Origin: Candidatus Gottesmanbacteria bacterium RIFCSPLOWO2_01_FULL_39_12b
GTDB lineage: Bacteria > Patescibacteriota > Microgenomatia > 2-02-FULL-39-11
Length of the DNA stretch: 45,295 bases
Assembly: GCA_001780955.1 (NCBI GenBank)
Contig: MFJR01000007.1
Location: forward strand, 449,482-494,776
Direction: 5' to 3'
The notes below the pieces were generated by a model, which was not told where the DNA came from, ran no database searches, and saw only the letters and a list, made by a program, of their open reading frames with translations. The number at the start of each line of letters is the position of its first letter. Positions within the stretch are counted from its first letter, which is position 1. The translations under genes were made by a program, and so were the position numbers. This document shows, piece by piece, positions 7,434 to 15,899 of this stretch.

Positions 7434-8060
7434 TCAATTTAAGTCAAAATGAGATTTAAGAGAATCGTCGTCCTCTATTTTTTGAGCAAGTATATATTTA
7501 ACCGTAAAGGAAACTCCATATAGTTCTCTTAGAAACTCTACCTCATCAAAACAAGGATAAGGTGAGACGTAAACGCTTTTTTGAAATTGATACAACCCTA
7601 ATTGTTTCAGTCTCATTCTAAAAACATCTCTGACCCGGGAGTGTTTATTGGAAATATCAAAAATTACGATTCTCCACTTACCGTCCCATCTTCTTTGTGT
7701 TTTTATCTCCATATCGTTAAGTTGGTACGACAGTGCTTTAGTCATTCCGTTTTCGGTTATTTTTACTCTTACACTACCATCATCCAAATATTCAACCGAA
7801 ATGTACTTTCGTTTCTTCAGCTGGTTTACAACCTGCCTGGTTTGCCACCTTGGATAGGAACGTCCTCCAAAAACTAACAATCCTAATGCGGGAGCAGCAC
7901 TCGGAAATGCAAATATCAAACCTATCGCTCCGGCTGCTGCAAGGATTTTTAATACGTCCTTCACTCTCGGTAGCGAACCTGAATCCTTTCTCTTTTCTAT
8001 CGGCTTTTGAAAAAGTACTGCCGCTTTCTGCCAATCTATATTTGCATATGGATTAGTCAT
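7434..8060 (-). CDS. PaaX/Cas2-like protein with a hydrophobic N-terminal segment
   Basis: 208 residues. Residues 72-120 look like a winged helix (QVVNQLKKRKYISVEYLDDG then VRVKITENGMTKAL). Residues 126-195 have the Cas2-like ferredoxin fold found in the middle of PaaX regulators: WDGKWRIVIFDIS with Asp135 in the position of the Cas2 metal-binding aspartate, VRDVFRMRLKQLGLYQFQKSV, and YVSPYPC. Residues 36-66 form one or two hydrophobic segments, which PaaX and Cas2 proteins lack. No cas1, other cas gene or CRISPR array is in the window, so a CRISPR role is unlikely. I favour a regulator or nuclease-like protein tied to the membrane. Its promoter is TTGATT-17-TAAAGT, 6 bases before the ATG. 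Confidence 0.7.
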   Translation of the reverse strand: MTNPYANIDWQKAAVLFQKPIEKRKDSGSLPRVKDVLKILAAAGAIGLIFAFPSAAPALGLLVFGGRSYPRWQTRQVVNQLKKRKYISVEYLDDGSVRVKITENGMTKALSYQLNDMEIKTQRRWDGKWRIVIFDISNKHSRVRDVFRMRLKQLGLYQFQKSVYVSPYPCFDEVEFLRELYGVSFTVKYILAQKIEDDDSLKSHFDLN

Positions 8061-8066
8061 AAAAAT

Positions 8067-8095
8067 ACTTTACTCTGCTGATTCATCAAAATCAA
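8067..8095 (-). promoter_or_regulatory. Promoter of the PaaX/Cas2-like gene, leaderless arrangement
   Basis: TTGATT (8095-8090), a 17-base spacer and TAAAGT (8072-8067) on the minus strand. The -10 ends 6 bases before the ATG. Confidence 0.5.
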
Positions 8096-8143
8096 GCATA
8101 TGCGGTAAAAGGATGAATCGATCGCTTGATATATAGATATTTA

Positions 8144-8616
8144 TCAATTAGATTTAATTAAAAAATAAACGTTGTGAAATTGTGGTATTACAAACCATTG
8201 ATGATCACGATGGTATTGTGATGCTTCTACTCTATACCCTAGCGATTTGAAAAAAGTTTTCCAGTCCTCGTCTCGACCATATGAATTCCAATAAAATCTT
8301 GGTTGTAAATTACCTATTTTGGATCTGGAGTGTGATGAAGAACCATCAATAGGAGCGAGGTGTTAAATGATTGATCTGGAAACGGTAGACGTTTTCCGTC
8401 ATATATTATCGGATCGATTGCGCTAATCCAGCTCTTGTTGGAAATATCAACCGGAGTGATTTTCTTTCCGTGCTTTGTTATTAGATGAGCTACGTGTCCC
8501 GTTCCGCAACCAATATCGATAATTCTTTTAGCATATTTTATATACGGAAGAACTCTACCAACAACCAACTCTGCTCTTTTTTGCGCGATCGTTTCAATAA
8601 CTTCCGGTATTTTCAT
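8144..8616 (-). pseudogene. Class I SAM-dependent methyltransferase, broken by internal deletion
   Basis: The first frame (8616 to 8314) encodes 100 residues with SAM-binding motif IIDIGCGTGHVAHL, the acidic VDIS strand and the FPDQSFN / LLLMVLHHTPDP region. The frame then stops. One frame over, the sequence continues as a typical C-terminal part (RFYWNSYGRDEDWKTFFKSL, then FHNVYFLIKSN) to TGA at 8144-8146. The helix and strand normally between LHHTPDP and this tail are missing, so both a deletion and a frame change have occurred; the total length is not a multiple of three. No function is expected unless the stub is kept for another use. Confidence 0.75.
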
Positions 8617-8652
8617 TTTGTTGTAATATCGGTTTTATCTTAGAGCGTCTTT

Positions 8653-8778
8653 GAAAACTCGGGACTATCGTCATTGCGATCCCGACTCAGTCGGAACAAG
8701 CAATCCCGTTCGGGCATACTGCTATTCTGCGGGATCGCCACGCTCGTTCCTCGCTCGCGATGACATTTATCATGAGTT
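8653..8778. repeat. Paired inverted hairpin repeat (REPIN-like)
   Basis: Two related hairpin units face each other: 8670-8708 begins GTCATTGCGA and ends GCAATCCCG; 8730-8764 begins CGGGATCGC and ends TCGCGATGAC. The units are inverted copies around a 21-base centre, flanked by GAAAACTC and GAGTTTC. GTCATTGCGA-type units are a widespread class of bacterial dispersed repeat. ORFs across it are not genes. Confidence 0.75.
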
Positions 8779-8855
8779 TCCAGACAGGCTCTTAGTAAAA
8801 TTATATCAGTTTTTAGCTCGAACCGGAATAGATTTTTTCCTGAGGCTTTACGCCT

Positions 8856-10316
8856 TCACCTTCGGCTGATTTTTGTTCCCTCTGGAGTATCTTCTATAGT
8901 AAAACCTGATTTTTCAATTTGCTGCCTGATCTGATCTCCTTCATCCCATTTCTTTCCCTGTCTTAATTTTTCTCTTTTCTCAACTAGTTCTTTTATCTCT
9001 TCAGATACTTTTGACTTTTCACTTTTCACTTTTAACTTATTCAAGTCTAATCCCAAAACTTCATCAAACAAAAGAATCAAATCGTATTTATCCCCGGGAG
9101 GAATATTACTTTTGACCACCTCCCATAAAACTGCCAAAGCGGAAGGTATATTTAAATCGTTATTTATAGAGTCGGTAAATTCTTGCCTGAATTTATTTAC
9201 TTTTTTTAATTTTTCTTCAGAAAGATTAGTTCTTGTTGTTATTTGATCCGCCAGCTGGCGGATTTGCGCTTGAAGATTTTTATACGCTGTTTGGGCTCCT
9301 TTCAAAGATTCCCAGGTAAAGTTCATCGACTTGCGGTAAGAAGAAGTCAAAAACAGATACCGAAGAACCATTGGAGAAAATCCCTTTTTCTCGATATCGT
9401 AGACCCGATAAAAGTTACCAAGGGACTTACTCATCTTTTCTCCTTCAACCAGTAAATGATCCGCATGGAGCCAATACTTGACGAAACTTTTGCCCGTTGC
9501 TGCCTCGCTTTGGGCAATTTCGTTGGTGTGATGGATGGGAATATGATCGACTCCTCCGGTATGGATATCGAAAGTCTCACTCAAGTACTCCATACTCATG
9601 GCAGAACACTCTATGTGCCAGCCGGGAAATCCTCTACCCCATCGACTATTCCACTCCATTTGACGTTGCTTTGCAACGTCATCCTGAGCGGAGTCGAAGG
9701 ATCTTCCCCCGGAATACGAAAATTTCCAGAGGGCAAAATCAGTGGAGTGTTTTTTACCGGAAACGACCTCGACTCTGGCTCCGGCTTTGAGAGATTTCTG
9801 CAATTTATCAAATGGTTGCCCGGTTAACTTGCCGTAATCTGATAATTTAGAAGTGTCAAAATAAACCCCATCGGTAATCTTATAGGTAAAACCCTTTTTT
9901 TCCAAAAGTTCGATGATTCGAATCATCGAACTAATGTGATCTGTGGCGCGACAGATAATTTCAGGCTTTTTTATATTTAATTTAACAAGCATTTCCATAA
10001 AATCATCTGTATAAAACTTGGCGATCTCCCAAACCGATTTTTTTTCTCGTCTTGCCCCCTTTTCCATCTTATCTTCCCCGGAGTCAGAATCTGAAGTCAG
10101 ATGACCAACGTCGGTAATGTTCATGACTCTTTTGACATCAAACCCGTTAAACTCCAAAACCCGCTGTAAAATATCGGCAAAAATAAAAGTCCGGGCATGT
10201 CCGATGTGCGCAAAATCATAGACGGTTGGACCGCAGGAGTAAAAACATACAATAGGAGGATTAAGAGGTTTAAAATCTTCGGTTTTTTTAGTTAAGGTAT
10301 TATATAATCGCAACAT
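8856..10316 (-). CDS. cysS: Cysteinyl-tRNA synthetase carrying two in-frame repeat insertions
   Basis: Charges tRNA-Cys in the cytoplasm. Class I signatures: C-G-P-T-V-Y-D at 28-34 with a zinc cysteine, HIGH at 37-40, and the KMSKS loop at 294-298 ([11 protein letters not shown]). WHIECSAMS (233-241) and [10 protein letters not shown] are also present. The length is 486, near normal, but two stretches are not from the enzyme. Residues about 203-221 ([18 protein letters not shown] region) interrupt the usual ALWK...W-x-S-x-W-G-x-G-x-P-G-W-H run and are encoded by a dispersed hairpin repeat. Residues 352-358 (I-R-Q-L-A-D-Q) are encoded by the 16-bp palindrome in the helical C-terminal part. Both keep the frame. 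The gene starts 2 bases after the preceding hypothetical gene. Confidence 0.93.
   Translation of the reverse strand: MLRLYNTLTKKTEDFKPLNPPIVCFYSCGPTVYDFAHIGHARTFIFADILQRVLEFNGFDVKRVMNITDVGHLTSDSDSGEDKMEKGARREKKSVWEIAKFYTDDFMEMLVKLNIKKPEIICRATDHISSMIRIIELLEKKGFTYKITDGVYFDTSKLSDYGKLTGQPFDKLQKSLKAGARVEVVSGKKHSTDFALWKFSYSGGRSFDSAQDDVAKQRQMEWNSRWGRGFPGWHIECSAMSMEYLSETFDIHTGGVDHIPIHHTNEIAQSEAATGKSFVKYWLHADHLLVEGEKMSKSLGNFYRVYDIEKKGFSPMVLRYLFLTSSYRKSMNFTWESLKGAQTAYKNLQAQIRQLADQITTRTNLSEEKLKKVNKFRQEFTDSINNDLNIPSALAVLWEVVKSNIPPGDKYDLILLFDEVLGLDLNKLKVKSEKSKVSEEIKELVEKREKLRQGKKWDEGDQIRQQIEKSGFTIEDTPEGTKISRR
9247..9262. repeat. REP-like palindrome, copy 3, inside cysS
   Basis: TCCGCCAGCTGGCGGA, extended to an 18-bp perfect palindrome by the flanking A and T. 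It encodes R-Q-L-A-D on the minus strand. Confidence 0.85.
9662..9705. repeat. Dispersed hairpin repeat inside cysS (SFDSAQDD element)
   Basis: GACGTTGC (9662-9669) and GCAACGTC (9673-9680) form a perfect 8-bp stem with a TTT loop, followed by CATCCTGAGCGGAGTCGAAG. The latter is a well-known dispersed bacterial repeat whose translation gives S-F-D-S-A-Q-D-D. Here it is read through in frame within the synthetase. Confidence 0.8.
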
Positions 10317-10318
10317 TT

Positions 10319-10810
10319 TCAGCCTATTTTAACATTTTGTTTAGTCTCAAAACCGGAAGAAGGTGTCCTTTTTTGAGGCCCAAGTTTCCCTTGGATCGGT
10401 TTGCTGGTTGGAGTTGCCAAAGGCCGCGGTTGTTGCTTTCGCGCTTCAACAGCCTGAGCTTTCTTCTGTTCCTCTTCCTGAAGTAGTACTTCATATGGCC
10501 TGGCAGCTGTCGGTGTTTGAGGTAACATCATATGCTTAGGCGTTGTTTGCCGCAATACTTTCCGTGTCTCTTCTAACTCTTTCTGATCGGAAGCTCCTAA
10601 CTCTTCCTCTTTCTTCTTTAACTGTTCTTTGGATAAATTGGGCCCGAGATTTTTGAGATACTTACTGAATTCATCTTCACTTTGTAATGATTTGGATCCG
10701 ATTGCCTGTTCAATAAGTTTTCCCGGACTGACCGTACTGGCAACCTGTCTTGCTGAATCTTTGGCCGCTTCAATACTACCCGTGATGATTTTTTTCAGTT
10801 TGCTCGACAT
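10319..10810 (-). CDS. Hypothetical basic, low-complexity protein
   Basis: 163 residues, no membrane segment. An N-terminal amphipathic part (LKKIITGSIEAAKDSARQVA, PGKLIEQAIG) is followed by a charged coiled-coil-like stretch (LSKEQLKKKEEELGASDQKE) and a Gln/Lys/Pro-rich tail. I do not recognise a family with confidence; similar lineage-specific proteins occur in Microgenomates. It lies between the DUF59 gene and cysS with 2 bases to cysS, so it is probably co-transcribed. Its start is preceded by three 9-bp repeats instead of a clear ribosome-binding site. Confidence 0.7.
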   Translation of the reverse strand: MSSKLKKIITGSIEAAKDSARQVASTVSPGKLIEQAIGSKSLQSEDEFSKYLKNLGPNLSKEQLKKKEEELGASDQKELEETRKVLRQTTPKHMMLPQTPTAARPYEVLLQEEEQKKAQAVEARKQQPRPLATPTSKPIQGKLGPQKRTPSSGFETKQNVKIG

Positions 10811-10837
10811 AAGTTACCTAAGTTACTTAAGTTACTT
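10811..10837. repeat. Three tandem 9-bp repeats
   Basis: AAGTTACCT, AAGTTACTT, AAGTTACTT in a row, directly before the start codon of the hypothetical gene on the minus strand. They are the same unit (other strand) as the repeat at the end of prfA. Confidence 0.7.
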
Positions 10838-10848
10838 AAATAATAAAA

Positions 10849-11151
10849 TTAAAAAAATCCTAACTTTATTTTGGCTTCTTTAGACATTTTTTCTACACTC
10901 CATGGCGGATCAAAAGTGAGATCAACGGTCACGTCGACAACTCCCTTTATTTTTTTTAGTTCGTCCCTTATGGGATTGGCAATTAAATCAAATAAAGGAC
11001 AGCCCATGGTGGTCAAAGTCATAACCACGGTCACCTTGCCCTTTTTATCTGATTTAACATCATAAACTAAACCCAAATCCACAATGGAAATACCAAGTTC
11101 CGGATCGGGAACGCTTCGTAACTGATTAAGAAGTATTTTTTTTGATAACAT
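10849..11151 (-). CDS. DUF59 (MIP18/SufT-like) iron-sulfur assembly protein
   Basis: 100 residues matching the DUF59 fold: LRSVPDPELGISIVDLGLVYDV, then MTLTTMGCPLFDLIANPIRD with the conserved T-x-x-G-C-P, and FDPPWSVEKMS at the end. Relatives (PaaD, SufT, the eukaryotic MIP18) help load iron-sulfur clusters into target proteins; Cys in T-M-G-C-P is the key residue. No suf or isc gene is in the window, so the target is unknown. Its stop and the recR start are one base apart or overlapping, so it is in the prs-recR operon. Confidence 0.85.
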   Translation of the reverse strand: MLSKKILLNQLRSVPDPELGISIVDLGLVYDVKSDKKGKVTVVMTLTTMGCPLFDLIANPIRDELKKIKGVVDVTVDLTFDPPWSVEKMSKEAKIKLGFF

Positions 11152-11152
11152 A

Positions 11153-11758
11153 TCAAAACTCCGTCCTCCCCTCCAGGGCTTTGGATAAAGTCACTTCATC
11201 GGCATATTCCAAATCACCTCCAACCGGAAGTCCATGGGCAAGCCTGGTAACTTTACATTTTGTATTTTGCATGTTCAACTCTCTTCTGATATACATGGCT
11301 GTTGCCTCTCCTTCCATACTGGCGTTGGTGGCCAGAATCACCTCTTTAATTTTACCTGATTTTACCCTTAAGAGAAGCTCGGCGATATGAATTTCATCAG
11401 GACCGATGTTGTTAAGGGGATTGATCGCACCATGAAGAACATGATAAACACCATTATACTTACCTGTTTTTTCTAAGGATAAAATATCAATCGGCTGTTC
11501 GACAACACAAATAGATGTTTCATCACGCTCGAGACTTTCACAGATAACACAGGGATTGTTTTCACCGATATTAAGACACTTTGAGCAATAAACAGTTGAG
11601 GTTTTTAGAGTCGTAAGAGCCTCACTAAATTCGTCCAGTTGACCCTGGGGCACATGAAGAAGGTAAAAAGTCAGACGTGAGGCGGTTTTTGGACCGATCC
11701 CCGGCAGTTTCTCGAACGATTCAATTAACTTCTCTATAGAACGGGGTAAGATTTTCAT
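11153..11758 (-). CDS. recR: Recombination protein RecR
   Basis: Loads RecA at gaps together with RecO/RecF. Order of parts: helix-hairpin-helix (FEKLPGIGPKTASRLTFYLL, residues 15-34), a four-cysteine zinc finger (C58, C61, C70, C73), then a Toprim domain (ICVVEQPIDILSLEKTGKYN, GEATAMYIRREL) and the closing ARGLPVGGDLEYADEVTL-like strand. 201 residues is the usual size. No dnaX or ybaB next door, although these are frequent recR neighbours; here they sit 9 kb away. Confidence 0.95.
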   Translation of the reverse strand: MKILPRSIEKLIESFEKLPGIGPKTASRLTFYLLHVPQGQLDEFSEALTTLKTSTVYCSKCLNIGENNPCVICESLERDETSICVVEQPIDILSLEKTGKYNGVYHVLHGAINPLNNIGPDEIHIAELLLRVKSGKIKEVILATNASMEGEATAMYIRRELNMQNTKCKVTRLAHGLPVGGDLEYADEVTLSKALEGRTEF

Positions 11759-11762
11759 CTTC

Positions 11763-12671
11763 TCATTTTATCATCTTATTTATTTGAGAAGCGATAGTGG
11801 AAGCGATCGATAAAATTTTCAGTTTGGGAAACTGCAACTCTTGGGCAACCGGAATAGTATCAGTGACCCAAACTTTATCAACCGGTGAGTCCTGTAAAAT
11901 TTTATCGGCACCCCCGACAAAATCCGCGTGAGTCGCGCAAGCGATCACCTGTTTGGCTCCCTTTTGTTTTAAAAGATGAGCGGCGTTTACAAGCGTTCCA
12001 CCGGTCACAATAACGTCATCAACGATAATGGCGGTTTTGTTTGTGACGTCACCGACAACCCTCATCGAAACAATTTTGTGCGGGTGGTCCAGATCTCTTT
12101 TCTTTTCAATCAGGGCCAGAGGCATATCCAGTCCTTCAGCAAATTTCTGTGATCTTTTGAGAGCTCCCGCATCCGGCGTAACTATGACGACGTCATTTTT
12201 AATTTCTTCAACCAGTGGTCTAAAAATAGATAAGCCTGAAAGGTGAATGACCGGTATCTTGAAAAAACCCAATATATTTTCGTTATGAAGTTCCACCGTA
12301 ATCAATTTGTCGATTCCTACCGATTCGATTAATTTGGCTACAACTGCAGAAGACAAACATTCTCCCTCGCGATGAATCCTGTCCTGTCTGGCATAACCGT
12401 GATAAGGTAAAACCGCGATAATCTTTCTGGCTTCTCCCCTTTTAACAGCGTCGCCCATCAAAAGGAGTTCCATCAGGTGTTCATCAACAGGATCACTTAA
12501 TGATTGAATTAGAAAGACATCCTTTTCTTCTACCTCTTCTTCTACCCTGACCCGGCATTCGGAATCGGCAAAGCGGACAATCTCAACTTTACCCAAACTT
12601 TTTCCAAGATTCTGGGCTATTTCAGCTGCTAATTTCGGATTAGCATTACCGGAAAGAATAAGCGGTACCAT
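11763..12671 (-). CDS. prs: Ribose-phosphate pyrophosphokinase
   Basis: Makes PRPP from ribose-5-phosphate and ATP, the entry to nucleotide synthesis and salvage. FADSECRVRVEEEVEEKDVF is near the start, the ATP loop region is YHGYARQDRIHREGECLSS (the family has RQDR), and the PRPP-binding loop is TAIIVDDVIVTGGTLVNAA. 302 residues, slightly shorter than the E. coli enzyme (315). A TATACT box at 12714-12709 could start the prs-recR-DUF59-hypothetical-cysS run. Confidence 0.95.
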   Translation of the reverse strand: MVPLILSGNANPKLAAEIAQNLGKSLGKVEIVRFADSECRVRVEEEVEEKDVFLIQSLSDPVDEHLMELLLMGDAVKRGEARKIIAVLPYHGYARQDRIHREGECLSSAVVAKLIESVGIDKLITVELHNENILGFFKIPVIHLSGLSIFRPLVEEIKNDVVIVTPDAGALKRSQKFAEGLDMPLALIEKKRDLDHPHKIVSMRVVGDVTNKTAIIVDDVIVTGGTLVNAAHLLKQKGAKQVIACATHADFVGGADKILQDSPVDKVWVTDTIPVAQELQFPKLKILSIASTIASQINKMIK

Positions 12672-12735
12672 CTAAACAGTATTATGAGATGTTTGGTAAA
12701 TTTTTTCAAGTATATCAAACTGAGCCATAATTTAC

Positions 12736-12762
12736 TTGACAATAATAATGAGATGATATAAA
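12736..12762 (+). promoter_or_regulatory. Promoter of the aminotransferase-like gene
   Basis: Perfect TTGACA (12736-12741), 15-base spacer, TATAAA (12757-12762). Leader of about 25-30 bases before the ATG, so this gene is not leaderless. Confidence 0.55.
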
Positions 12763-12795
12763 CTCCCTAAAAGCTATCATACTTTTTCATACAAA

Positions 12796-14592
12796 ATGCT
12801 TACAGAAGTTCCGCAAGCCATCAGTGAAGCAATAAAAATTGCTCCAGTTGATCCTCAGTATTATGGACCAGATGATGATCGCGTAACACGATTCGTTGAC
12901 CAAACTATAGACACCTGGTCTAATGCTGAACCAGAACTAGCAGGCGGTTTAAACCAACTAAAAGATCTTTTAACACCACTAGAACAGGAAGCGTTAACGT
13001 TCTATCTTGCCTCAACTGCGTTTGCGATTGCTGATGCTGCTCCTCCACTTGAAAAACCTCAACAAGAAATAAAGGAAAGAGCAACCGGTGTGACACTGTT
13101 TAAGAATCTTACCTCAGGTGAAATAGAATCTGAAAGAGATGCGTTTAGAACTACCTGGCAGACAGTATATCCAGAAAACCTTTCTTTTGCAGCTACTGCT
13201 ACTTTCACAAGAGAAACGGTTCTTTCTCAACCAGAAATACCTGATTTAGACGCTAAATTAGCACAACTAAAAGCTGATTTTGCAGCAGAAATGCAAACCT
13301 GGAAAGATGCTGGTAAAACTCCAGAAATGCGCGATATGTTAAGCATGAAACTTAAACTTGAAAGTAAATATCCTAACTTAAAAGATTATATGTTTGACTT
13401 AACCATAGGAGATGTCGATCTGGTTTCAAATCCAGTTGAACCGGAATATAGCGATGTGCCTGAACGAATGGGTTTCACAGGTGAAAAACTATGGCGGATA
13501 GATCAAAGAGCCAAAGAGTATCAAAGGCTATTAAGACGAGCTGGAGTAAATATTACTGGTTATCAGCCGATACCACTGGGATGGAATGCCCTTATAACAA
13601 GAGGGCTTGATTATCTTGGGCATTATGGAATGAATGGTTACCAGAATGAAGGATGCTTTATGGACTACGGTGGTTCATATGCTATGGATAGAGCATTTCT
13701 TTTAGCAAAAAGAACTTTATCGGAAGAAGGGGTAACTTCGCCCACTGCTCTATTCCCGACACCAGGATTTATGATGATGAAAGATGTTGCCGAAAATACG
13801 GGCTTAAAGACAATGGAATTAGTTACTAAACCTGAAGACCACTTTCTACCTACTCCAGACAAACTAAAAGAAATACTTTTAGCCCACCCTGAAATAAAAA
13901 TTCTTGTCCTTACTCCCATCAATAATCCCGGATCGCATGTTGCCGAAGCAGAACGAATTAAACAAATATTAGATATGCTTGAGGGAGAACAACAATTTAA
14001 GGATATAATTGTCATAAATGACTTGGCTTATTTAGGAACCGGAGATAAAGATCAAAATACGCAGCTTGGGAAAACTTTAAACCAAAGGAGACGAAGAATC
14101 GATGTACTGGCCTGGACAAAATTATTGGGAAGACCAGGTTTGCGCTGCGCCACCGCCGGTACCCCTGATCCGGAGATTGCCAAATGGGTTAAACCAGTCG
14201 CAAGAAACGTAACATTGGCTATTTCTTATCCAATGCAGGCAGAAACCCTGGCTGTACTGGATTTTGTGAAATTGGAGGATATGGAAAGATTATACCAGCT
14301 TTACAGACACCGACAAGAGAAAATGATCGAAACATTAAAATTACGGCCTGATTTATTTGATATATATCACGCTCTTGTAACAACCTGGGACGCCGCGCTC
14401 TATGCATTTGTACCTTTAGCAAACGGTGTTGATCCTTTGGATATCATGCCCCAGACAGGTCTTTTTGGCACTTCTGCAAGAGCATTTTATGCTAGCGTTT
14501 TCCCTGATATTCCTAATTACATCAGGTTTGCTTTGGGAAAACAACCGATCACAGAACAAACTATCGATAGAATGAGAAAGATGATGTCTTAA
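12796..14592 (+). CDS. PLP-dependent aminotransferase class I/II fold enzyme with long N-terminal extension
   Basis: 598 residues, about 200 more than a normal class I aminotransferase. The PLP fold type I core covers about 255-598: ILVLTPINNPGSHV (the N-P-x-x-P-T-G region), INDLAYLG with the Asp that holds the PLP nitrogen, AWTKLLGRPGLRCA with the likely Schiff-base Lys, and YIRFALG with the substrate-carboxylate Arg. Residues 1-250 match no family I know; they are helical and acidic. Large two-part aminotransferases such as aspartate 4-decarboxylase exist, but I do not see a convincing match. It has its own TTGACA/TATAAA promoter and converges on ahcY with a 4-base gap. A role with the neighbouring sulfur amino acid genes is possible but unproven. 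Confidence 0.7.
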   Translation: MLTEVPQAISEAIKIAPVDPQYYGPDDDRVTRFVDQTIDTWSNAEPELAGGLNQLKDLLTPLEQEALTFYLASTAFAIADAAPPLEKPQQEIKERATGVTLFKNLTSGEIESERDAFRTTWQTVYPENLSFAATATFTRETVLSQPEIPDLDAKLAQLKADFAAEMQTWKDAGKTPEMRDMLSMKLKLESKYPNLKDYMFDLTIGDVDLVSNPVEPEYSDVPERMGFTGEKLWRIDQRAKEYQRLLRRAGVNITGYQPIPLGWNALITRGLDYLGHYGMNGYQNEGCFMDYGGSYAMDRAFLLAKRTLSEEGVTSPTALFPTPGFMMMKDVAENTGLKTMELVTKPEDHFLPTPDKLKEILLAHPEIKILVLTPINNPGSHVAEAERIKQILDMLEGEQQFKDIIVINDLAYLGTGDKDQNTQLGKTLNQRRRRIDVLAWTKLLGRPGLRCATAGTPDPEIAKWVKPVARNVTLAISYPMQAETLAVLDFVKLEDMERLYQLYRHRQEKMIETLKLRPDLFDIYHALVTTWDAALYAFVPLANGVDPLDIMPQTGLFGTSARAFYASVFPDIPNYIRFALGKQPITEQTIDRMRKMMS

Positions 14593-14596
14593 GTTT

Positions 14597-15856
14597 TTAC
14601 CTCGTCCCCTCTTGCCACGAGGAAAGATATTTTTTTTGGACAGAAGTCAACGAATCTATTTTTATCCCCATCGCTTCAAGCTTAAGCAAGGCAATCTTTT
14701 GCTCGTCTTCCTTGGAAAATTCATAAACTCCGGGTTTGAGATCCTTATGGTTTCTGACAATAAAAAGCGAGGCTAAAGCCTGGGTAGAAAAACTCATATC
14801 CATCACCTCACTCGGGTGTCCTTCAGCAGAAGACAGATTAACCAGTCGCCCTTCTGACAATAAATACAATCTTTTCCCATGTGCTAAAGTATATTCAACA
14901 CAATTTGGTCTAATTGTTCTTTTTTTCCTGGATAATTTTTCAAGAGAGATCACGTCTATCTCGATATTAAAATGTCCTGCGTTTGCCAAAATTGCACCAG
15001 TTTTCATCAATTTAAAGTGTTCTTCTGCAATCACATATTTGTTTCCCGTAGCGGTCACAAAAATATCGCCGATTTTGGCCGCTTCAAAGATCGGCATGAC
15101 CATAAATCCGTCCATTCGGGCCTCAAGGGCGGCGATTGGTTCAACCTCTGTGATTACCACATTTGCCCCAAAACCTTTGGCTCTGGCGGAAATACCCCTA
15201 CCGCACCAGCCGTATCCAACCACGACCACAGTTTTGCCGGCAATTAGAATATTGGTAGCCCTCAGTATCCCGTCAAAAGACGATTGGCCGGTACCGTATC
15301 GATTATCAAAAAGGTGCTTGGTCCGGGCACTGTTTACGGCAATCACCGGATACTTTAAAACTCCTTCACCTTCCATGATTTTAAGCCTTTTGACGCCGCT
15401 GGTAGTTTCTTCACAACCGCCTTTTATATTTGGCAACAATTCCTGGCGTTTGGTATGGGCCGTAAAAATCAGATCACAGGCATCATCGATCGTAATATCC
15501 GGTTTCAAATCCAGCGTTATCTCAATATTTTCGTAATATTCGTTATTGTTTAGTCCCCTCCACCCATAGACATAAAAACCTTCAAGTGCCAGGGAAGCGG
15601 CTATATCATCCTGAGTCGATAACGGATTACAGGCAGTAATGGCAATTTGCGCACCTCCAGCAGCTAAAGTTCTTACCAAAACGGCTGTTTCCTTGGTGAT
15701 GTGAAGGCAGGCGGCAATTCTCCAGTTTTTAAATGGTTTTTCGCCAGAAAACTTTTGACGCAACTTCATCAAAACCGGCATGTGAGCTTCTGCCCAATCG
15801 ATTTTGAGCGCACCTTCTTTGGCAAGCGATATATCTTTAATACGGGATTTTTTCAT
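14597..15856 (-). CDS. ahcY: S-adenosylhomocysteine hydrolase
   Basis: Splits SAH, the by-product and inhibitor of methylation, into homocysteine and adenosine using bound NAD. Visible parts: AACLHITKETAVLVRTL (48-64), ACNPLSTQDDIAASL (75-89), FDNRYGTGQSSFDGILRATN (substrate/NAD hinge) and the NAD-binding GYGWCGRG (214-221). EVMDMSFSTQALA and the C-terminal KEDEQKIALLKLEAMGIKID are also typical. At 419 residues it is the shorter, archaeal-like type. Last gene of a minus-strand SAM/transsulfuration cluster; a 118-base spacer with a strong stem-loop separates it from the upstream CBS-CGL gene. The product homocysteine would be the substrate of that fusion enzyme. Confidence 0.94.
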   Translation of the reverse strand: MKKSRIKDISLAKEGALKIDWAEAHMPVLMKLRQKFSGEKPFKNWRIAACLHITKETAVLVRTLAAGGAQIAITACNPLSTQDDIAASLALEGFYVYGWRGLNNNEYYENIEITLDLKPDITIDDACDLIFTAHTKRQELLPNIKGGCEETTSGVKRLKIMEGEGVLKYPVIAVNSARTKHLFDNRYGTGQSSFDGILRATNILIAGKTVVVVGYGWCGRGISARAKGFGANVVITEVEPIAALEARMDGFMVMPIFEAAKIGDIFVTATGNKYVIAEEHFKLMKTGAILANAGHFNIEIDVISLEKLSRKKRTIRPNCVEYTLAHGKRLYLLSEGRLVNLSSAEGHPSEVMDMSFSTQALASLFIVRNHKDLKPGVYEFSKEDEQKIALLKLEAMGIKIDSLTSVQKKYLSSWQEGTR

Positions 15857-15899
15857 GGTTACGTGTTAGCGCTTTTTGTTAATGTTAAGCCAATCTCAC

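Noticed and set aside
7434-8060. CRISPR-Cas adaptation gene (cas2)
   Set aside because: Although the fold is Cas2-like, there is no cas1, no other cas gene and no regularly spaced repeat array in the window.
8651-8869. ORF of 72 codons on the plus strand
   Set aside because: It runs through the paired inverted repeat and has no protein-like composition; the DNA is better explained as a repeat.
14736-15536. Long plus-strand ORF of 266 codons
   Set aside because: It lies wholly inside ahcY on the opposite strand, which has clear SAH hydrolase motifs; the ORF is a mirror of that gene's codon use.
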